Below, one piece after another: positions 1-10,094 of a DNA stretch of 64,000 bases. The notes under the pieces were generated by a model, which ran no database searches, was not told where the DNA came from, and worked only from the letters and a program-made list of their open reading frames with translations. Position 1 is the stretch's first letter, and every line of letters begins with the position of its first letter. The translations under genes and the position numbers were made by a program. This stretch comes from Synechococcus sp. Nb3U1 (GTDB lineage Bacteria > Cyanobacteriota > Cyanobacteriia > Thermostichales > Thermostichaceae), in NCBI RefSeq assembly GCF_021533835.1, contig NZ_JAKFYQ010000001.1, positions 1,398,079 through 1,462,078 of the forward strand. Direction: 5' to 3'.

Positions 1-74
1 CCTGTCGTAACTGTGGGGCTGCCCTGCACATCGACTGGATGGATTGTCCCTACTGTCTAACGCCGAAGTTTTAG
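1..74 (+). CDS. 3' end of a protein with a C-terminal four-cysteine zinc ribbon (partial)
   Basis: Only the last 23 codons and the TAG stop lie in the window; the frame starts at base 3. The tail has two CxxC pairs, CRNC and CPYC, ten residues apart, a typical zinc-ribbon knuckle, and ends LTPKF. It lies just upstream of pilT on the same strand. In cyanobacteria the usual order is pilB-pilT-pilC, so this could be the end of the assembly ATPase PilB, but nothing visible proves it. The reading frame and cysteine pattern are seen; the identity is a guess from position. Confidence 0.45.
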   Translation, partial: CRNCGAALHIDWMDCPYCLTPKF

Positions 75-203
75 GAAATCTGCTGGATGCTTGACGATGC
101 TGAGGTGTCGACTATAACAGTCCTATACGGTTGCTCCTTTGTCACGCCGCCATTGTTTCCCTTTTGATTGCCGGATCCACTCATTTTTGGAGACCCCGAC
201 CCT

Positions 204-1346
204 ATGCAATTGATGATCGAAGACTTGATGGAAGCCGTCGTCCAGAAGGGCGGCTCCGACATTCACATTTCGGTGGGTCTGCCCCCCTACTTTCGTGTCA
301 ATGGTCACCTGGAACCGACAGAACATGACCCCCTCTCGGCGGAGGAAGTGCAGCGGTTGGTCTTCAGCATGCTCAACAATACCCAGCGCAAGCACCTGGA
401 GCAAAACTGGGAATTGGACTGTTCCTACGGGGTGCGAGGGATAGGCCGTTTTCGGGTCAATGTTTACCGAGATCGCGGCACCTATGCCTGTGCCATGCGC
501 GCCCTCGCCGCGGAGATCCCCCACATCGACAAACTGGGGCTACCGGACATTTGTAAGGAGATGGCTCGTTTGCCACGGGGGTTGGTGCTGGTGACTGGCC
601 CCACCGGCTCCGGTAAATCCACCACCCTGGCCTCGATGCTGGACATGATCAACCGTGAGCGAGCCGAGCACATCCTCACCATTGAAGATCCGATCGAGTA
701 CATCTACACCCCCATCCGCAGCATCGTTCACCAACGGCAGTTGGGGGAAGACACCAAGAGTTTTGCCAACGCTCTCAAGGCGGCGATGCGGGAGGATCCC
801 GATGTTATTTTGATCGGGGAAATGCGGGATCTGGAAACCATTCAGTTGGCCATCACCGCTGCCGAGACCGGCCACCTCTGCTTTGCCACCGTTCACACCA
901 GCTCTGCAGCCCAAACCGTTGACCGCTTGGTGGATGTGTTTCCACCCGAGCAACAACAACAGATTCGGGTGCAGTTGTCCAACTCCTTGCGAGCGGTGTT
1001 TACCCAAACCTTGGCCCGCCGCCACAACCCCAAACCGGGAGAGCCAGGGCGGGTGCTGGTGCAGGAGATCATGATCGTGACTCCTGCTATCGCCAACCTG
1101 ATTCGGGAGGGGAAAACCGCCCAGATCTACTCCGCCATTCAAACGGGTGGTAAGCAGGGCATGAAAACCCTAGAGCGGGATCTCGCGGATCTTTACTTGG
1201 AGGGCAAGATCGACTTCGATACCGCCATGTCCAAGACTTCTCGTGCCGAAGAACTACAGCGGCTTTTGGGCAATACCGCTGGGGCGCCATCCGCTGCTGG
1301 AGCGGCGGCTCAACAACGGCCTGCCGCAGTTGCTGCCCGTCGCTAA
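204..1346 (+). CDS. pilT: PilT, type IV pilus retraction ATPase
   Basis: Hexameric cytoplasmic ATPase that powers pilus retraction in twitching motility and DNA uptake. The N-terminal part (QKGGSDIHISVGLPPYFRV) is the PAS-like domain of PilT/VirB11 ATPases. Walker A is GPTGSGKST at residues 132-140. The Asp/Walker B region is DPDVILIGEMRD, followed by AETGHLCFATVHT, and the late motif PAIANLIREGK is typical of PilT. I chose the ATG at 204 because GGAGA lies at 189-193 with good spacing; an upstream in-frame TTG at 168 is possible. The product is 380 residues, normal for the family, with an Ala/Gln-rich tail. It is followed after about 180 bases by pilC, which is frameshifted, so the retraction motor may have no intact platform protein. 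Confidence 0.96.
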   Translation: MQLMIEDLMEAVVQKGGSDIHISVGLPPYFRVNGHLEPTEHDPLSAEEVQRLVFSMLNNTQRKHLEQNWELDCSYGVRGIGRFRVNVYRDRGTYACAMRALAAEIPHIDKLGLPDICKEMARLPRGLVLVTGPTGSGKSTTLASMLDMINRERAEHILTIEDPIEYIYTPIRSIVHQRQLGEDTKSFANALKAAMREDPDVILIGEMRDLETIQLAITAAETGHLCFATVHTSSAAQTVDRLVDVFPPEQQQQIRVQLSNSLRAVFTQTLARRHNPKPGEPGRVLVQEIMIVTPAIANLIREGKTAQIYSAIQTGGKQGMKTLERDLADLYLEGKIDFDTAMSKTSRAEELQRLLGNTAGAPSAAGAAAQQRPAAVAARR

Positions 1347-1528
1347 ACCGCGACTTGGGGATCCCTGGATGAGGGTTCATCACAGATCTCTAGCCAGTCT
1401 CTAGCGAGAGAACCAATTTGTGGCTAAGCTCTAGCTGAGAGAGCACAATGGGTCACAGGTTTGGGTTTGAATATCAAGCCAAGGGATCCCACTCAGTTAC
1501 ATCGAATGATCTATTCAGGGGTGAAGCC

Positions 1529-2757
1529 ATGCCTCGCTTTAAGGTTCGGGGGTTACAAGCCGGTCAACCTGTACGCAGAACGGTGGTGGCCAACAACTTA
1601 ACAGAAGCCCGCTCACGGCTGCGTCAGGAAGGCATTTTCGCCAAGCCCGAGGATATTCAAGAAGAGAAACCTCTCATTTCCTTTGACAAATCCTCCTTCG
1701 ACCTGTCGATGATGGGATCCATCGATACCCGCGACAAGGCCGTGTTTTCCCGACAATTTGCCGCCTTGATCAACTCTGGGGTGTCGATGGTGCGCTCCCT
1801 GACGATTATGGAGGAGCAGACTGGCAACCCCAAACTCAAGAAATACCTGAAAGCAGTTCGTTCTGACGTGGAGGCAGGGAAGAACCTTTCCGATTCCATT
1901 CGCCCTTTCCCAGATGCCTTTGATGGCCTCTACTGCAGCATGGTGCAGGCGGGAGAAGTGGGCGGTGTGCTGGACGAGGTGCTGAATCGTCTGGCCAAGC
2001 TGCTGGAGGACATGGATCGTCTGCAGAAGCAGATCAAGTCCGCCATGACCTATCCGGTGGTGGTGACGATTTTGGCGACCCTGATTTTCTTGGGGATGGT
2101 TCTTTTTATTCTGCCGACCTTTGAAAGCATCTACAACGACTTGGGGGGGAGCTACCCGCCTTTACCCAGTTTTTTATCAACATCAGCAAGTTTTTGCGCA
2201 CCCCCCAGTACAGCCTAGGATTGGTAGGCTTTTTGGTGGCCTTGTTTTTTGCCTATCAGCGCTTTTATCGCACGCCGGCTGGCAAAGAGACCATTGATGC
2301 GATTGCTCTGAAGCTCCCCATTTTTGGAGATCTAATCCAAAAGTCTTCCGTGGCTCGTTTTTGCCGCACCTTCGGCGCGCTGACCCGCTCTGGCGTACCG
2401 GTGCTCACCTCTTTGGAGATTGTGCGGGATACCTCCGGCAACCAGGTGGTGGCCAACGCCATCGATGGATCCCGGCAGGCGATTTCTGAAGGGGGACAGA
2501 TCGCCCCAGCCCTAGACAAAGCAAAAGTTTTCCCGATCATGGCAGTGCAGATGATCAGCGTCGGTGAAGAAACCGGTGAGCTGGATGCCATGTTGATGAA
2601 GACGGCGGATTTCTACGAGTTAGAGGTGGAAGAAGCCGTGCGCGCCCTTACCAGCTTGATCGAGCCCCTGATGATCGTGGTGTTGGGGGGTATGGTGGGC
2701 TGCATTATCGTGGCCATGTACCTGCCGATGTTCGGGGTGTTTGATCTGGTGAAATAG
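1529..2757 (+). pseudogene. pilC: pilC, type IV pilus inner-membrane platform protein, broken by a 1-base frameshift
   Basis: PilC is the polytopic inner-membrane platform on which PilB and PilT act. The gene reads from ATG 1529 (GGGGTGA just upstream) in one frame to a stop at 2218, and the conserved C-terminal half continues in another frame to 2757. The break is at a run of seven G at 2143-2149. Adding one G gives DLGGELPAFTQFF, the expected PilC sequence, and joins both halves into about 409 residues, the normal length. Both GspF/T2SSF domains and the three membrane segments (near TYPVVVTILATLIFL, LGLVGFLVALFFAY and LMIVVLGGMVG) are present. The lesion could be a true mutation, phase variation, programmed slippage or a sequencing error in a homopolymer. 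Confidence 0.9.
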
Positions 2758-2869
2758 ACTCAGCTCGAGCGGTTGCCCAGTTGGGATCCAGATTCTGATC
2801 CAGATCCATAGCTTGTATTAGAAAGCCATCTGCTAGGGCAGTATGGGATCAACTAAGGGGAGGGATCCG

Positions 2870-5800
2870 ATGCTGCGGCGATGGTTGGTGGCCCTGGTGA
2901 TGTTCCTGGGGTTGGGCTTGGCGGTTTTGCTCTCGGAACAACCGACGGGATCCCTGGTGGGCAGCGTAGAACTACCGGCGGGATCCCCTCCAGGGGGGGT
3001 ACAGGTAATTGCTTCTGGCCCAGTCAGTCGCAGCCTCCGTCTGACGGAAAGCGGATCGTATCAGCTAGATCGATTGCCCCTCGGCCAATACCAAGTAACT
3101 GTGCAAGGGGCGGGTTTGGAAACGTTGCGCAGTGAAGTGGCAGCTCAAGTGCGAGAAGGGGCAACAGCGCGGATCCCGACCCTACAGCCTCGACTTTTGC
3201 CCCCCAGCCTCAATCTCTACAGCACCAGCCAGGTCTTTACCTCCGCAGAAAAAGTCCAACTTCAGATGCGGGCCACCAGCTTGCGCTCCGTACAGGTTCA
3301 GCTCTATCGCTTTTCTCTGAAGGATGTGCAGGGATCGCCGCTGTTGGGTGATTTAGCCAACTCGGGTTATGGCTCCCTAAACCCTGCTCTACAGCCTCTT
3401 TTGCGGCAAGAACGGATCCGCAGCTGGCAGCAACCTCTCCGGCAGGAGCCCGAAGGATGGATCACCCAAACCCTGGATTTAGGGATCCTACCCCCTGGCG
3501 CCTACTGGGTAGAAGCCGAGGGACAGGAGAGCCTCGATACGTTCAGTTCCCTACCCCGTTCCGACCATTGGTTTTTGGTCAGTGACCTGGGATTAATCCA
3601 AAAGAAAACCACCACCGAACTTGTGGTGCAAGCGGTTCATTTACGGGAGTTGCGGCCTCTGGCCGGGATCCAATTGCGAGTTATCCCGTGGGAATGGGAA
3701 GAGGATCCCTTGACGGCCACCACTGATGCGGATGGGTTGGCCAGATTCACGTTGCCTGTAAAAGACAACCCTTCGGTGATGATCTATGCACAGGGATCCG
3801 ACCCTAACCTGCAATCGTTGTCCATCAGCCATGCCTATGGCTGGAACCAGGGCGAGCGCCTTTACACCTACACCGACCGCCCCCTCTACCGGCCTGGCCA
3901 AACGGTCTATTTCCGAGCCCTAGTCCGGGATCAAACCACCCTCACCCCTCCCCCCGTCGGTAGTCGCGTCAGCCTCTCTATTACTGCCCCCAATGGGGAT
4001 CCCCTCAGCGAGCAGACCTTGACCACCAGCGCCTTTGGTAGCGTTCACGGGAAATTTCAATTGCCGGAAGAAACTCCGTTAGGCAGTTATGGCCTCGATT
4101 GGCAAGTCTTGGGCTCGGAGGGGAGCAGCCGCGAATACACCTCCTTTCAGGTGGAAGCCTACCGCAAGCCCGAGTTTGAAGTGACGGTTTTGCCTTCCCA
4201 CCCTTGGTTGGTACGGGGGGGATCCCTGACGGTACAGACCGAGGCAGAGTATCTATTTGGCGGGCCCGTGGCCAATGCTCAGCTGCACTACCGGGTTTAC
4301 AGCAGCCCCGATTGGAGCCTGCGCTACGGCTTGTTGCCCCGCTCTGAGGCCGAAGACTTTTTTGCCAGCGACATCGGAGAGGAGGAAGGGTACTACGGTG
4401 GTTACGGTCGGCTAGTAGCCGAAGGGGACAGCTTCACCGATGCCAAGGGTAGAGCTGAATTTCGTCTCCACCGGCTTTTACAAGATCTGAACTGGCAGGA
4501 AGACAGCTACTGGGGCAGCCAGGAGGTGCAACAGCTGCGCATCGAGGTGGAGGTAACGGATATTAGCCGCCGTGTCGTCACGGGATCCGCTCGCGCCTGG
4601 GTAACTGCCGCCCATTTTGCCCTTTTTTCGGAAGCGGATCGCCACCTGCCCGCCCCCGGAGAATCAGTTACCTATCGCTTGCAAGCCCGTGATTACAATG
4701 GTAAACCGGTGAGCACCACCGGGGAAATGAGCCTGGAACGCTGGCGTTGGGATCCCCGCAGCAGCACTTACCAACGGCAGAACACCCTACTGCGACAGAC
4801 CTTTCGGGTTGCCGATGGAGAAGGCAGCGTCACGGTCAACTTGCCCACCGACCTAGAACCCGGAGACTATCGGGTGCGATTTACGGCACAAGATCCCCAA
4901 CGGTATCCGGTGCAAGACATCTCCTACCTCTGGGTGGTACAGCCAGGTAGCCCGCTACAGAGTTGGGGATCCACCCAAAGCCTGGAGGTGATCCCGGATC
5001 GGCAGGTGTATCAGGTGGGAGAAGAAGCCCAACTGTTGATCGTCTCGCCGGTGCCAAATGTATCTGTTTTGGTGGGCATTGAGGGATCCCGATTGCATCA
5101 GGTGCAGGTGCTGCAATTACAGGGGCATACCGCCACCCTCACCCTACCGCTCACAGGCGACTATCGCCCCAACATCTACGCCACCGCTACCGTCATCGGC
5201 CCCGAACGGCAGCTGTACCAAAACGAAACCATTCTGCGGGTATCCCCGCTGGATCGCTTCTTGCAGGTGGAGTTACAAACAGACAAACCCAGCTATCAAC
5301 CCGGGGAAACTGCCCAGATCCAAATCCGCACCCGCGATGCCCAAGGCCAGCCCGTCAGCGCTGAAGTCAGCCTGGGCATTGTGGACAGCGCCATCTACCT
5401 CCTCAGGCCGGATCGCACCCCGGATATTCGCCGCTTCTTTTACGGACGCCTCTACAACCAGGTCACCACCACCACCTCTTTTCCGCAGCAATACCCCGGC
5501 GGGGCCGATAAACTGGCCAATCAGATCCGGCAGGACTTCCAAGACACCGCCGCTTGGTTCCCCGCTCTGGTCACAGATGCCAACGGTCTTGCCCAAGTGC
5601 AGGTGCGCTGGCCGGACAACCTCACCACCTGGCGCCTCACCGCCCGTGCCGCCACCCCCGACACCCAAGTCGGATCCGCCCTCAGCAGCGTCTTGGTCAG
5701 CAAAGATCTGTTGGTTCGCCTCGTCACCCCCCGCTTTTTCCGAGTGGGTGATCGCCTCACCTTGGCAGCCATCGTGCAAAACCGTACCGACCAAGCGCAA

Positions 5801-7678
5801 CGGGTGGAGGTACGACTGGAAGTGCCGGGAAACTTGCAGCTCCAGGGCGATCCTCGCCAACGGCTCACAGTCGCCGCCCAGGGAGCAGAACGGGTGGAAT
5901 GGCCAGTGCAGGTGCTAGGGGCCGGAGACACCACGGTGCGGGTCTGGGCGGAGGGGAGCACCCTCCAAGATGCGCTACAACTGCAGATCCCCAGCCAGCC
6001 CTTCGGGGCCTTGCACCGGTTCTCCCAATCAGGACAACTTCAAGGAGCGAATACCCTCAATTTGCGTCTGGAGTGGCCGCCCACCTGGGTAGCCGGATCC
6101 CGCAATGCTCGTCTAGAATTGGCCTCCAGCCCGCTGGCTGACCTACTGGGGCCGCTGGATTACCTGGTAGAGTTCCCCTACGGCTGTACCGAACAAACCC
6201 TGAGCCGCTTTTTGCCTGCCCTTGCCGTCAACCAAGCCACCCAGCAATTGGGCCTCAGCCTGGGTTCTCAAACCCTGGAGCGGTTGCCGAAGGTTTTACG
6301 GGCGGGGTTGCAGCGCCTAGAGGGATCCCAAAACTTCGATGGCGGTTGGGGCTGGTGGGCCTACGATACCAGCAATCCCTACCTGACCAGCTACATCTTG
6401 CAGGGGTATCATCTCGCCCAGGCCGCCGGGTATGTTCCCAGTCGCGTCAGCGGGACGGAGTCCTTAGACTGGCAGGTGCAACGGGGGCTCACCTACCTAA
6501 CCGAACAACTGGCCCAAGCGCAAGCCCTATCGCCAGATATGCAAGCCTTCGTCGCCTATGGCCTTGCCCTCTGGGATCCCTGGCTACTGGAGCCTGTCGT
6601 GCCAGCGAATAGTAGCCCCTCTCTTCTGACAGCCCCTCTAGAGCAGCTCTCCACCTTTGGGCTTGCCTATCGGGGCCTAAGTGCCATCCAACTGGGACAA
6701 ACCTCTCTGGCCCAGGCTGCGCTGGAGCAAGCTCTGCAACGTTATCAGGCGGATCCTCAGGGCCGCTGGTTCATTCCCCAAGCCAATGCCCGCACTGTTC
6801 AGGAGCGCTCCAGCTACCAGGACATGGAGGTAGCGGGGCCTTTGTTACAGTTGGCCACGCAGCTGCAAGATCCCCGTGCTTCAGAAATTGCGACAGCCAT
6901 TCTCCAGCAGCGTCAAAATAACCGTTGGAGCACCACCAAAGCCACCGCCGATGCCCTGCTCGGCCTCACCGCTTATTACCAGGCCCAGCTCCGGCAAACC
7001 CCCGGTCCAGGGGAAATCTTGGTTTTAAATGGAGCAACAGAATCCCCAGTAGGTCGTTGGCAGCCCAGCGCGGAGAATCTTCGCCAGACGATCGAGCTTG
7101 GGGAGGCTGACGTGGAGAACCTACGCAACCTCCGCCTGGAAAAATCTGGCTCTGGCCCCCTCTACTACAGCCTGACGGGAGAAGCCTTTACCCCCACTCC
7201 TGAAGGGCCGCAAAGCCAGGGTTTCACCGTGACCCGCAGCTACTTCCGCCTGCAACCCCAGCGCCAGTCGAATGGGCAAATTCTTTACCGCGAACGACCC
7301 CTACCAGCGGGCGACTCTGTGCAAACAGGAGAAATGCTCTTGGGTCGGCTCACGGTTGCAGCAGAACAGGATAGCCATTACGTGCTGATCGAGGATCCCT
7401 TGCCCAGTGGAGCAGAGATTACCTCTCAGGATCCGCGACTGCTCACCGGCTCCACGCCGGAATACTGGTGGAATTGGTTTTGGACCCACCAAGAAAATCG
7501 CGAGGATCGGGTCGCCTTCTTCAGCACCTTCCTGGAGCAAGGGAGCCACGAATTTGTCTACCTCTTCCGTCCCGAAATTCCCGGTCAATTCCAAGTTTCA
7601 CCGGCTGTGGCCGAGGAGATGTACGATCCCAGCCGCTACGGACAGAGCGCCAGCGCCTCCTTGAGTGTGGTTCCCTAA
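2870..7678 (+). CDS. alpha-2-macroglobulin family protein with thioester motif
   Basis: A protein of about 1602 residues, probably anchored in or exported across the inner membrane. Bacterial alpha-2-macroglobulins trap proteases in the periplasm and cross-link them through an internal thioester. The start is ATG 2870 with GGGGAGGG at 2857-2864. The N-terminus (RRWLVALVMFLGLGLAVLL) is a signal or anchor without a lipobox cysteine. A carboxypeptidase-regulatory-like beta domain follows (about residues 32-110), then a chain of macroglobulin domains. The A2M signature region (PDNLTTWRLTARA) is near residue 925. The thioester GCTEQ is intact with Cys1106, inside an alpha/alpha thioester domain (GGWGWWAYD). 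No penicillin-binding protein 1C partner is next to it, unlike in many proteobacteria. The function is inferred from the family. Confidence 0.88.
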   Translation: MLRRWLVALVMFLGLGLAVLLSEQPTGSLVGSVELPAGSPPGGVQVIASGPVSRSLRLTESGSYQLDRLPLGQYQVTVQGAGLETLRSEVAAQVREGATARIPTLQPRLLPPSLNLYSTSQVFTSAEKVQLQMRATSLRSVQVQLYRFSLKDVQGSPLLGDLANSGYGSLNPALQPLLRQERIRSWQQPLRQEPEGWITQTLDLGILPPGAYWVEAEGQESLDTFSSLPRSDHWFLVSDLGLIQKKTTTELVVQAVHLRELRPLAGIQLRVIPWEWEEDPLTATTDADGLARFTLPVKDNPSVMIYAQGSDPNLQSLSISHAYGWNQGERLYTYTDRPLYRPGQTVYFRALVRDQTTLTPPPVGSRVSLSITAPNGDPLSEQTLTTSAFGSVHGKFQLPEETPLGSYGLDWQVLGSEGSSREYTSFQVEAYRKPEFEVTVLPSHPWLVRGGSLTVQTEAEYLFGGPVANAQLHYRVYSSPDWSLRYGLLPRSEAEDFFASDIGEEEGYYGGYGRLVAEGDSFTDAKGRAEFRLHRLLQDLNWQEDSYWGSQEVQQLRIEVEVTDISRRVVTGSARAWVTAAHFALFSEADRHLPAPGESVTYRLQARDYNGKPVSTTGEMSLERWRWDPRSSTYQRQNTLLRQTFRVADGEGSVTVNLPTDLEPGDYRVRFTAQDPQRYPVQDISYLWVVQPGSPLQSWGSTQSLEVIPDRQVYQVGEEAQLLIVSPVPNVSVLVGIEGSRLHQVQVLQLQGHTATLTLPLTGDYRPNIYATATVIGPERQLYQNETILRVSPLDRFLQVELQTDKPSYQPGETAQIQIRTRDAQGQPVSAEVSLGIVDSAIYLLRPDRTPDIRRFFYGRLYNQVTTTTSFPQQYPGGADKLANQIRQDFQDTAAWFPALVTDANGLAQVQVRWPDNLTTWRLTARAATPDTQVGSALSSVLVSKDLLVRLVTPRFFRVGDRLTLAAIVQNRTDQAQRVEVRLEVPGNLQLQGDPRQRLTVAAQGAERVEWPVQVLGAGDTTVRVWAEGSTLQDALQLQIPSQPFGALHRFSQSGQLQGANTLNLRLEWPPTWVAGSRNARLELASSPLADLLGPLDYLVEFPYGCTEQTLSRFLPALAVNQATQQLGLSLGSQTLERLPKVLRAGLQRLEGSQNFDGGWGWWAYDTSNPYLTSYILQGYHLAQAAGYVPSRVSGTESLDWQVQRGLTYLTEQLAQAQALSPDMQAFVAYGLALWDPWLLEPVVPANSSPSLLTAPLEQLSTFGLAYRGLSAIQLGQTSLAQAALEQALQRYQADPQGRWFIPQANARTVQERSSYQDMEVAGPLLQLATQLQDPRASEIATAILQQRQNNRWSTTKATADALLGLTAYYQAQLRQTPGPGEILVLNGATESPVGRWQPSAENLRQTIELGEADVENLRNLRLEKSGSGPLYYSLTGEAFTPTPEGPQSQGFTVTRSYFRLQPQRQSNGQILYRERPLPAGDSVQTGEMLLGRLTVAAEQDSHYVLIEDPLPSGAEITSQDPRLLTGSTPEYWWNWFWTHQENREDRVAFFSTFLEQGSHEFVYLFRPEIPGQFQVSPAVAEEMYDPSRYGQSASASLSVVP

Positions 7679-7798
7679 CCCTCCACCCTCTCGCTGCCAA
7701 ACTGCAACACTTCGTCAAAGTTCGCAAGGCTTCTAGAGAGCTATGGTAGGATGCCTGCTGTCAATCAGACAGATCGCATTTGCATCGAGGAGAGAGCT

Positions 7799-9019
7799 TT
7801 GAGCCTGAGAGTTGCTGTCGTGGGAGGCGGGCCAGCCGGATCTTCTGCTGCTGAAGTTCTAGCCCGAGCCGGTATTGAGACCTACTTATTTGAACGCAAG
7901 CTGGACAATGCCAAGCCCTGTGGAGGTGCCATCCCCCTCTGCATGGTCTCGGAGTTTGGCCTTCCCCCCGAGATCATCGACCGCAAAGTGCGCAAAATGA
8001 AAATGATCTCCCCCTCCAACTACGAAGTGGATATCAATTTGGATAATGAAAACGAATATATCGGCATGTGCCGCCGCGAGATTTTAGATGGCTTCCTGCG
8101 CAACCGCGCCCACGAGAAAGGGGCCGAACTGATCAACGGCAAAGTGATGCATCTGGAGATCCCGAAAAATGGCCGGGATCCCTACGTTTTGCACTACAAC
8201 GATTTTTCCGATGGCTCCAAACAGGGTTTGCCCCGCTCTTTGGCCGTCGATTTGGTGATTGGTGCCGATGGCTTTCACTCCAAAGTAGCGGAAGCCATCG
8301 ATGCTGGCGACTACAACTACGCCCTGGCCTTTCAGGAGCGCATCAAAATCCCCGATGACAAAATGGCCTACTACGAAGACCGGGCGGAAATGTATGTGGG
8401 GGATGACGTTTCCACTGACTTTTATGCTTGGGTATTTCCCAAATCCAATCATGTGGCTGTAGGTACCGGCACCATGAAGGTGAATCAAGCGGATATCCAA
8501 AAGCTGCAGGCCGGGATCCGGGCTCGCGCTGCCGAACGGATTCGGGGAGGTCAGGTGATCAAAGTGGAAGCCCATCCGATTCCAGAACATCCGCGCCCAC
8601 GCCGGGTAGTGGGTCGAGCTGCCTTGGTGGGGGATGCGGCGGGCTACGTCACCAAATCCAGTGGGGAAGGGATCTACTTTGCCGCCAAGTCGGGCCGCAT
8701 GTGCGCCGAAACCATCGTGGAAGTCTCCAACAATGGAGTACACCTCCCCAGCGAAAACGACCTGAAACTGTATCTCAAGCGTTGGGATCGCCAGTACGGC
8801 ATGACCTACAAAGTGCTGGACATTTTGCAGCGGGTGTTTTACCGCTCCAATGCCACCCGTGAAGCCTTTGTGGAAATGTGTTCCGACAAAGATGTGCAGA
8901 AGATGACCTTTGATAGTTATCTCTACAAAACGGTGGTGCCCATGAACCCTTGGGTGCAATTGAAAATCACGGCCAAAACCTTGGGCAGCCTGATTCGAGG
9001 CAATGCTCTAGCACCTTAA
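7799..9019 (+). CDS. chlP: geranylgeranyl reductase (chlorophyll/tocopherol side-chain reduction)
   Basis: Reduces the geranylgeranyl group to phytyl for chlorophyll a, phylloquinone and tocopherol, using NADPH. It has the N-terminal FAD Rossmann motif VAVVGGGPAGSSAAEVLARAG, the ChlP/BchP signature ERKLDNAKPCGGAIPLCMV, and the second flavin motif GDAAGYVTKSSGEGI. The best start is TTG 7799 with GAGGAGAGA at 7787-7795. This gives about 406 residues, the usual length, beginning LSLRVAVVGGG. An ATG at 7751 in frame would add 16 residues without family match. It stands alone between the macroglobulin gene and a convergent DUF3120 gene. Confidence 0.96.
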   Translation: MSLRVAVVGGGPAGSSAAEVLARAGIETYLFERKLDNAKPCGGAIPLCMVSEFGLPPEIIDRKVRKMKMISPSNYEVDINLDNENEYIGMCRREILDGFLRNRAHEKGAELINGKVMHLEIPKNGRDPYVLHYNDFSDGSKQGLPRSLAVDLVIGADGFHSKVAEAIDAGDYNYALAFQERIKIPDDKMAYYEDRAEMYVGDDVSTDFYAWVFPKSNHVAVGTGTMKVNQADIQKLQAGIRARAAERIRGGQVIKVEAHPIPEHPRPRRVVGRAALVGDAAGYVTKSSGEGIYFAAKSGRMCAETIVEVSNNGVHLPSENDLKLYLKRWDRQYGMTYKVLDILQRVFYRSNATREAFVEMCSDKDVQKMTFDSYLYKTVVPMNPWVQLKITAKTLGSLIRGNALAP

Positions 9020-9141
9020 GCTCAAACCCTTCTCTTGACAAAACTCGGCAGAGGATCCCAACCATTCTTGGATCGGGATCCCCTAATTTATTTGCCTGTT
9101 GATTATTTATTTAGAAAGAAAAAAACTAACGTGGCAAGCCT

Positions 9142-9888
9142 TTATCTCAACAAAGCTGCCCCCCAACCAAATAAACCATCCACCAGCAACGTGTTCAAAA
9201 CCGCTCCCGCAAAAGCCCAGTGATGTAACCGCCGGGATCCCTGAATCATCCACAGGCCGACCCCGAGCAGCAGCAAGCCCAAGCCCATTCCCCAGACCAG
9301 TCCCAACGGAGTTGCCATCTTATCTAGAGCGGCCACGAAGGGAATAACCGCCTGATCCAACCGGTCGAACTGCATCGCCTGTCGCCACTCCGGCAGCAAC
9401 CCCACCGAATGGATGTAGAGATCTGTGATCGCCGTGCCCCAGAGGGATCCCAGATAAAACCAGGTGCCAATTCGGGCAAACCGTTGCCGTGCCCCCCACC
9501 CCACAATCGGGATCCCCAGGGCTTCTATGGGCATGTGCCAAAGGGGCTCAAAGCGCAGCCAACCCCAGTACAGGGATCCCGCCAGCCAGGTTAGGGTAAA
9601 GCCGTAGAGCAAATCGCCCCAGATACGGGTACGCGACTGCGAGTAGAGGTGCAAACTGAGACCCAGCCAGCCCAAAGACAACACCAAACTCACCCAAGGG
9701 GCATACCGCACCAGGGGCGCCTGTAGAAAAACCGGCAGGCTCACCAACAGAGCAGCCATTCCCCCCATGACATAGGCGGTCTTGAAGCGCTTTTCGAAAT
9801 TGAGAGAGCGAGAATCCATCCCCGCTAGGTTCTGGGACTGGAGCAAAGGCTCATCCCGGAACGGCGGCAAAAAAGGTGTGGAAGACAA
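9142..9888 (-). CDS. DUF3120-type membrane protein
   Basis: A 248-residue polytopic membrane protein of unknown function with about six hydrophobic segments, for example AALLVSLPVFLQAPLV, WVSLVLSLGWLGLSLHLY and PLGLVWGMGLGLLLLGVGLW. The segment YLGSLWGTAITDLYIHSVGLLPEWRQ matches my memory of the cyanobacterial/plastid DUF3120 family; I have not searched it. It is transcribed divergently from glk, with about 200 bases between the two starts, and converges on chlP with about 120 bases free of other genes. The N-terminal 30 residues are hydrophilic and probably cytoplasmic. Confidence 0.72.
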   Translation of the reverse strand: MSSTPFLPPFRDEPLLQSQNLAGMDSRSLNFEKRFKTAYVMGGMAALLVSLPVFLQAPLVRYAPWVSLVLSLGWLGLSLHLYSQSRTRIWGDLLYGFTLTWLAGSLYWGWLRFEPLWHMPIEALGIPIVGWGARQRFARIGTWFYLGSLWGTAITDLYIHSVGLLPEWRQAMQFDRLDQAVIPFVAALDKMATPLGLVWGMGLGLLLLGVGLWMIQGSRRLHHWAFAGAVLNTLLVDGLFGWGAALLR

Positions 9889-10094
9889 AATGCAATATTA
9901 AAAACCTTTACATCAGTTAACATAGCATCTTCTCTGCCCTTGCCTGTCCTTTGGTTTGTCCTTTGTTGGATGTGTTGGATGGCCAATCTCGATTCTTGGG
10001 ATCCCCGCACAACCTGGAGCTGAGATTGGCATTCCACCCCTAAGGATGTCAGGGTGGGAGCGAATGCACTGGCCAGAGAGAGGAGGTAAAGAAT

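Noticed and set aside
5273-5860. Minus-strand frame inside the macroglobulin gene
   Set aside because: Antisense to a well-supported coding frame, biased composition, no family likeness.
8084-8959. Long minus-strand reading frame opposite chlP
   Set aside because: A shadow of a strongly conserved gene; His/Gly-rich translation without domain features and no ribosome site.
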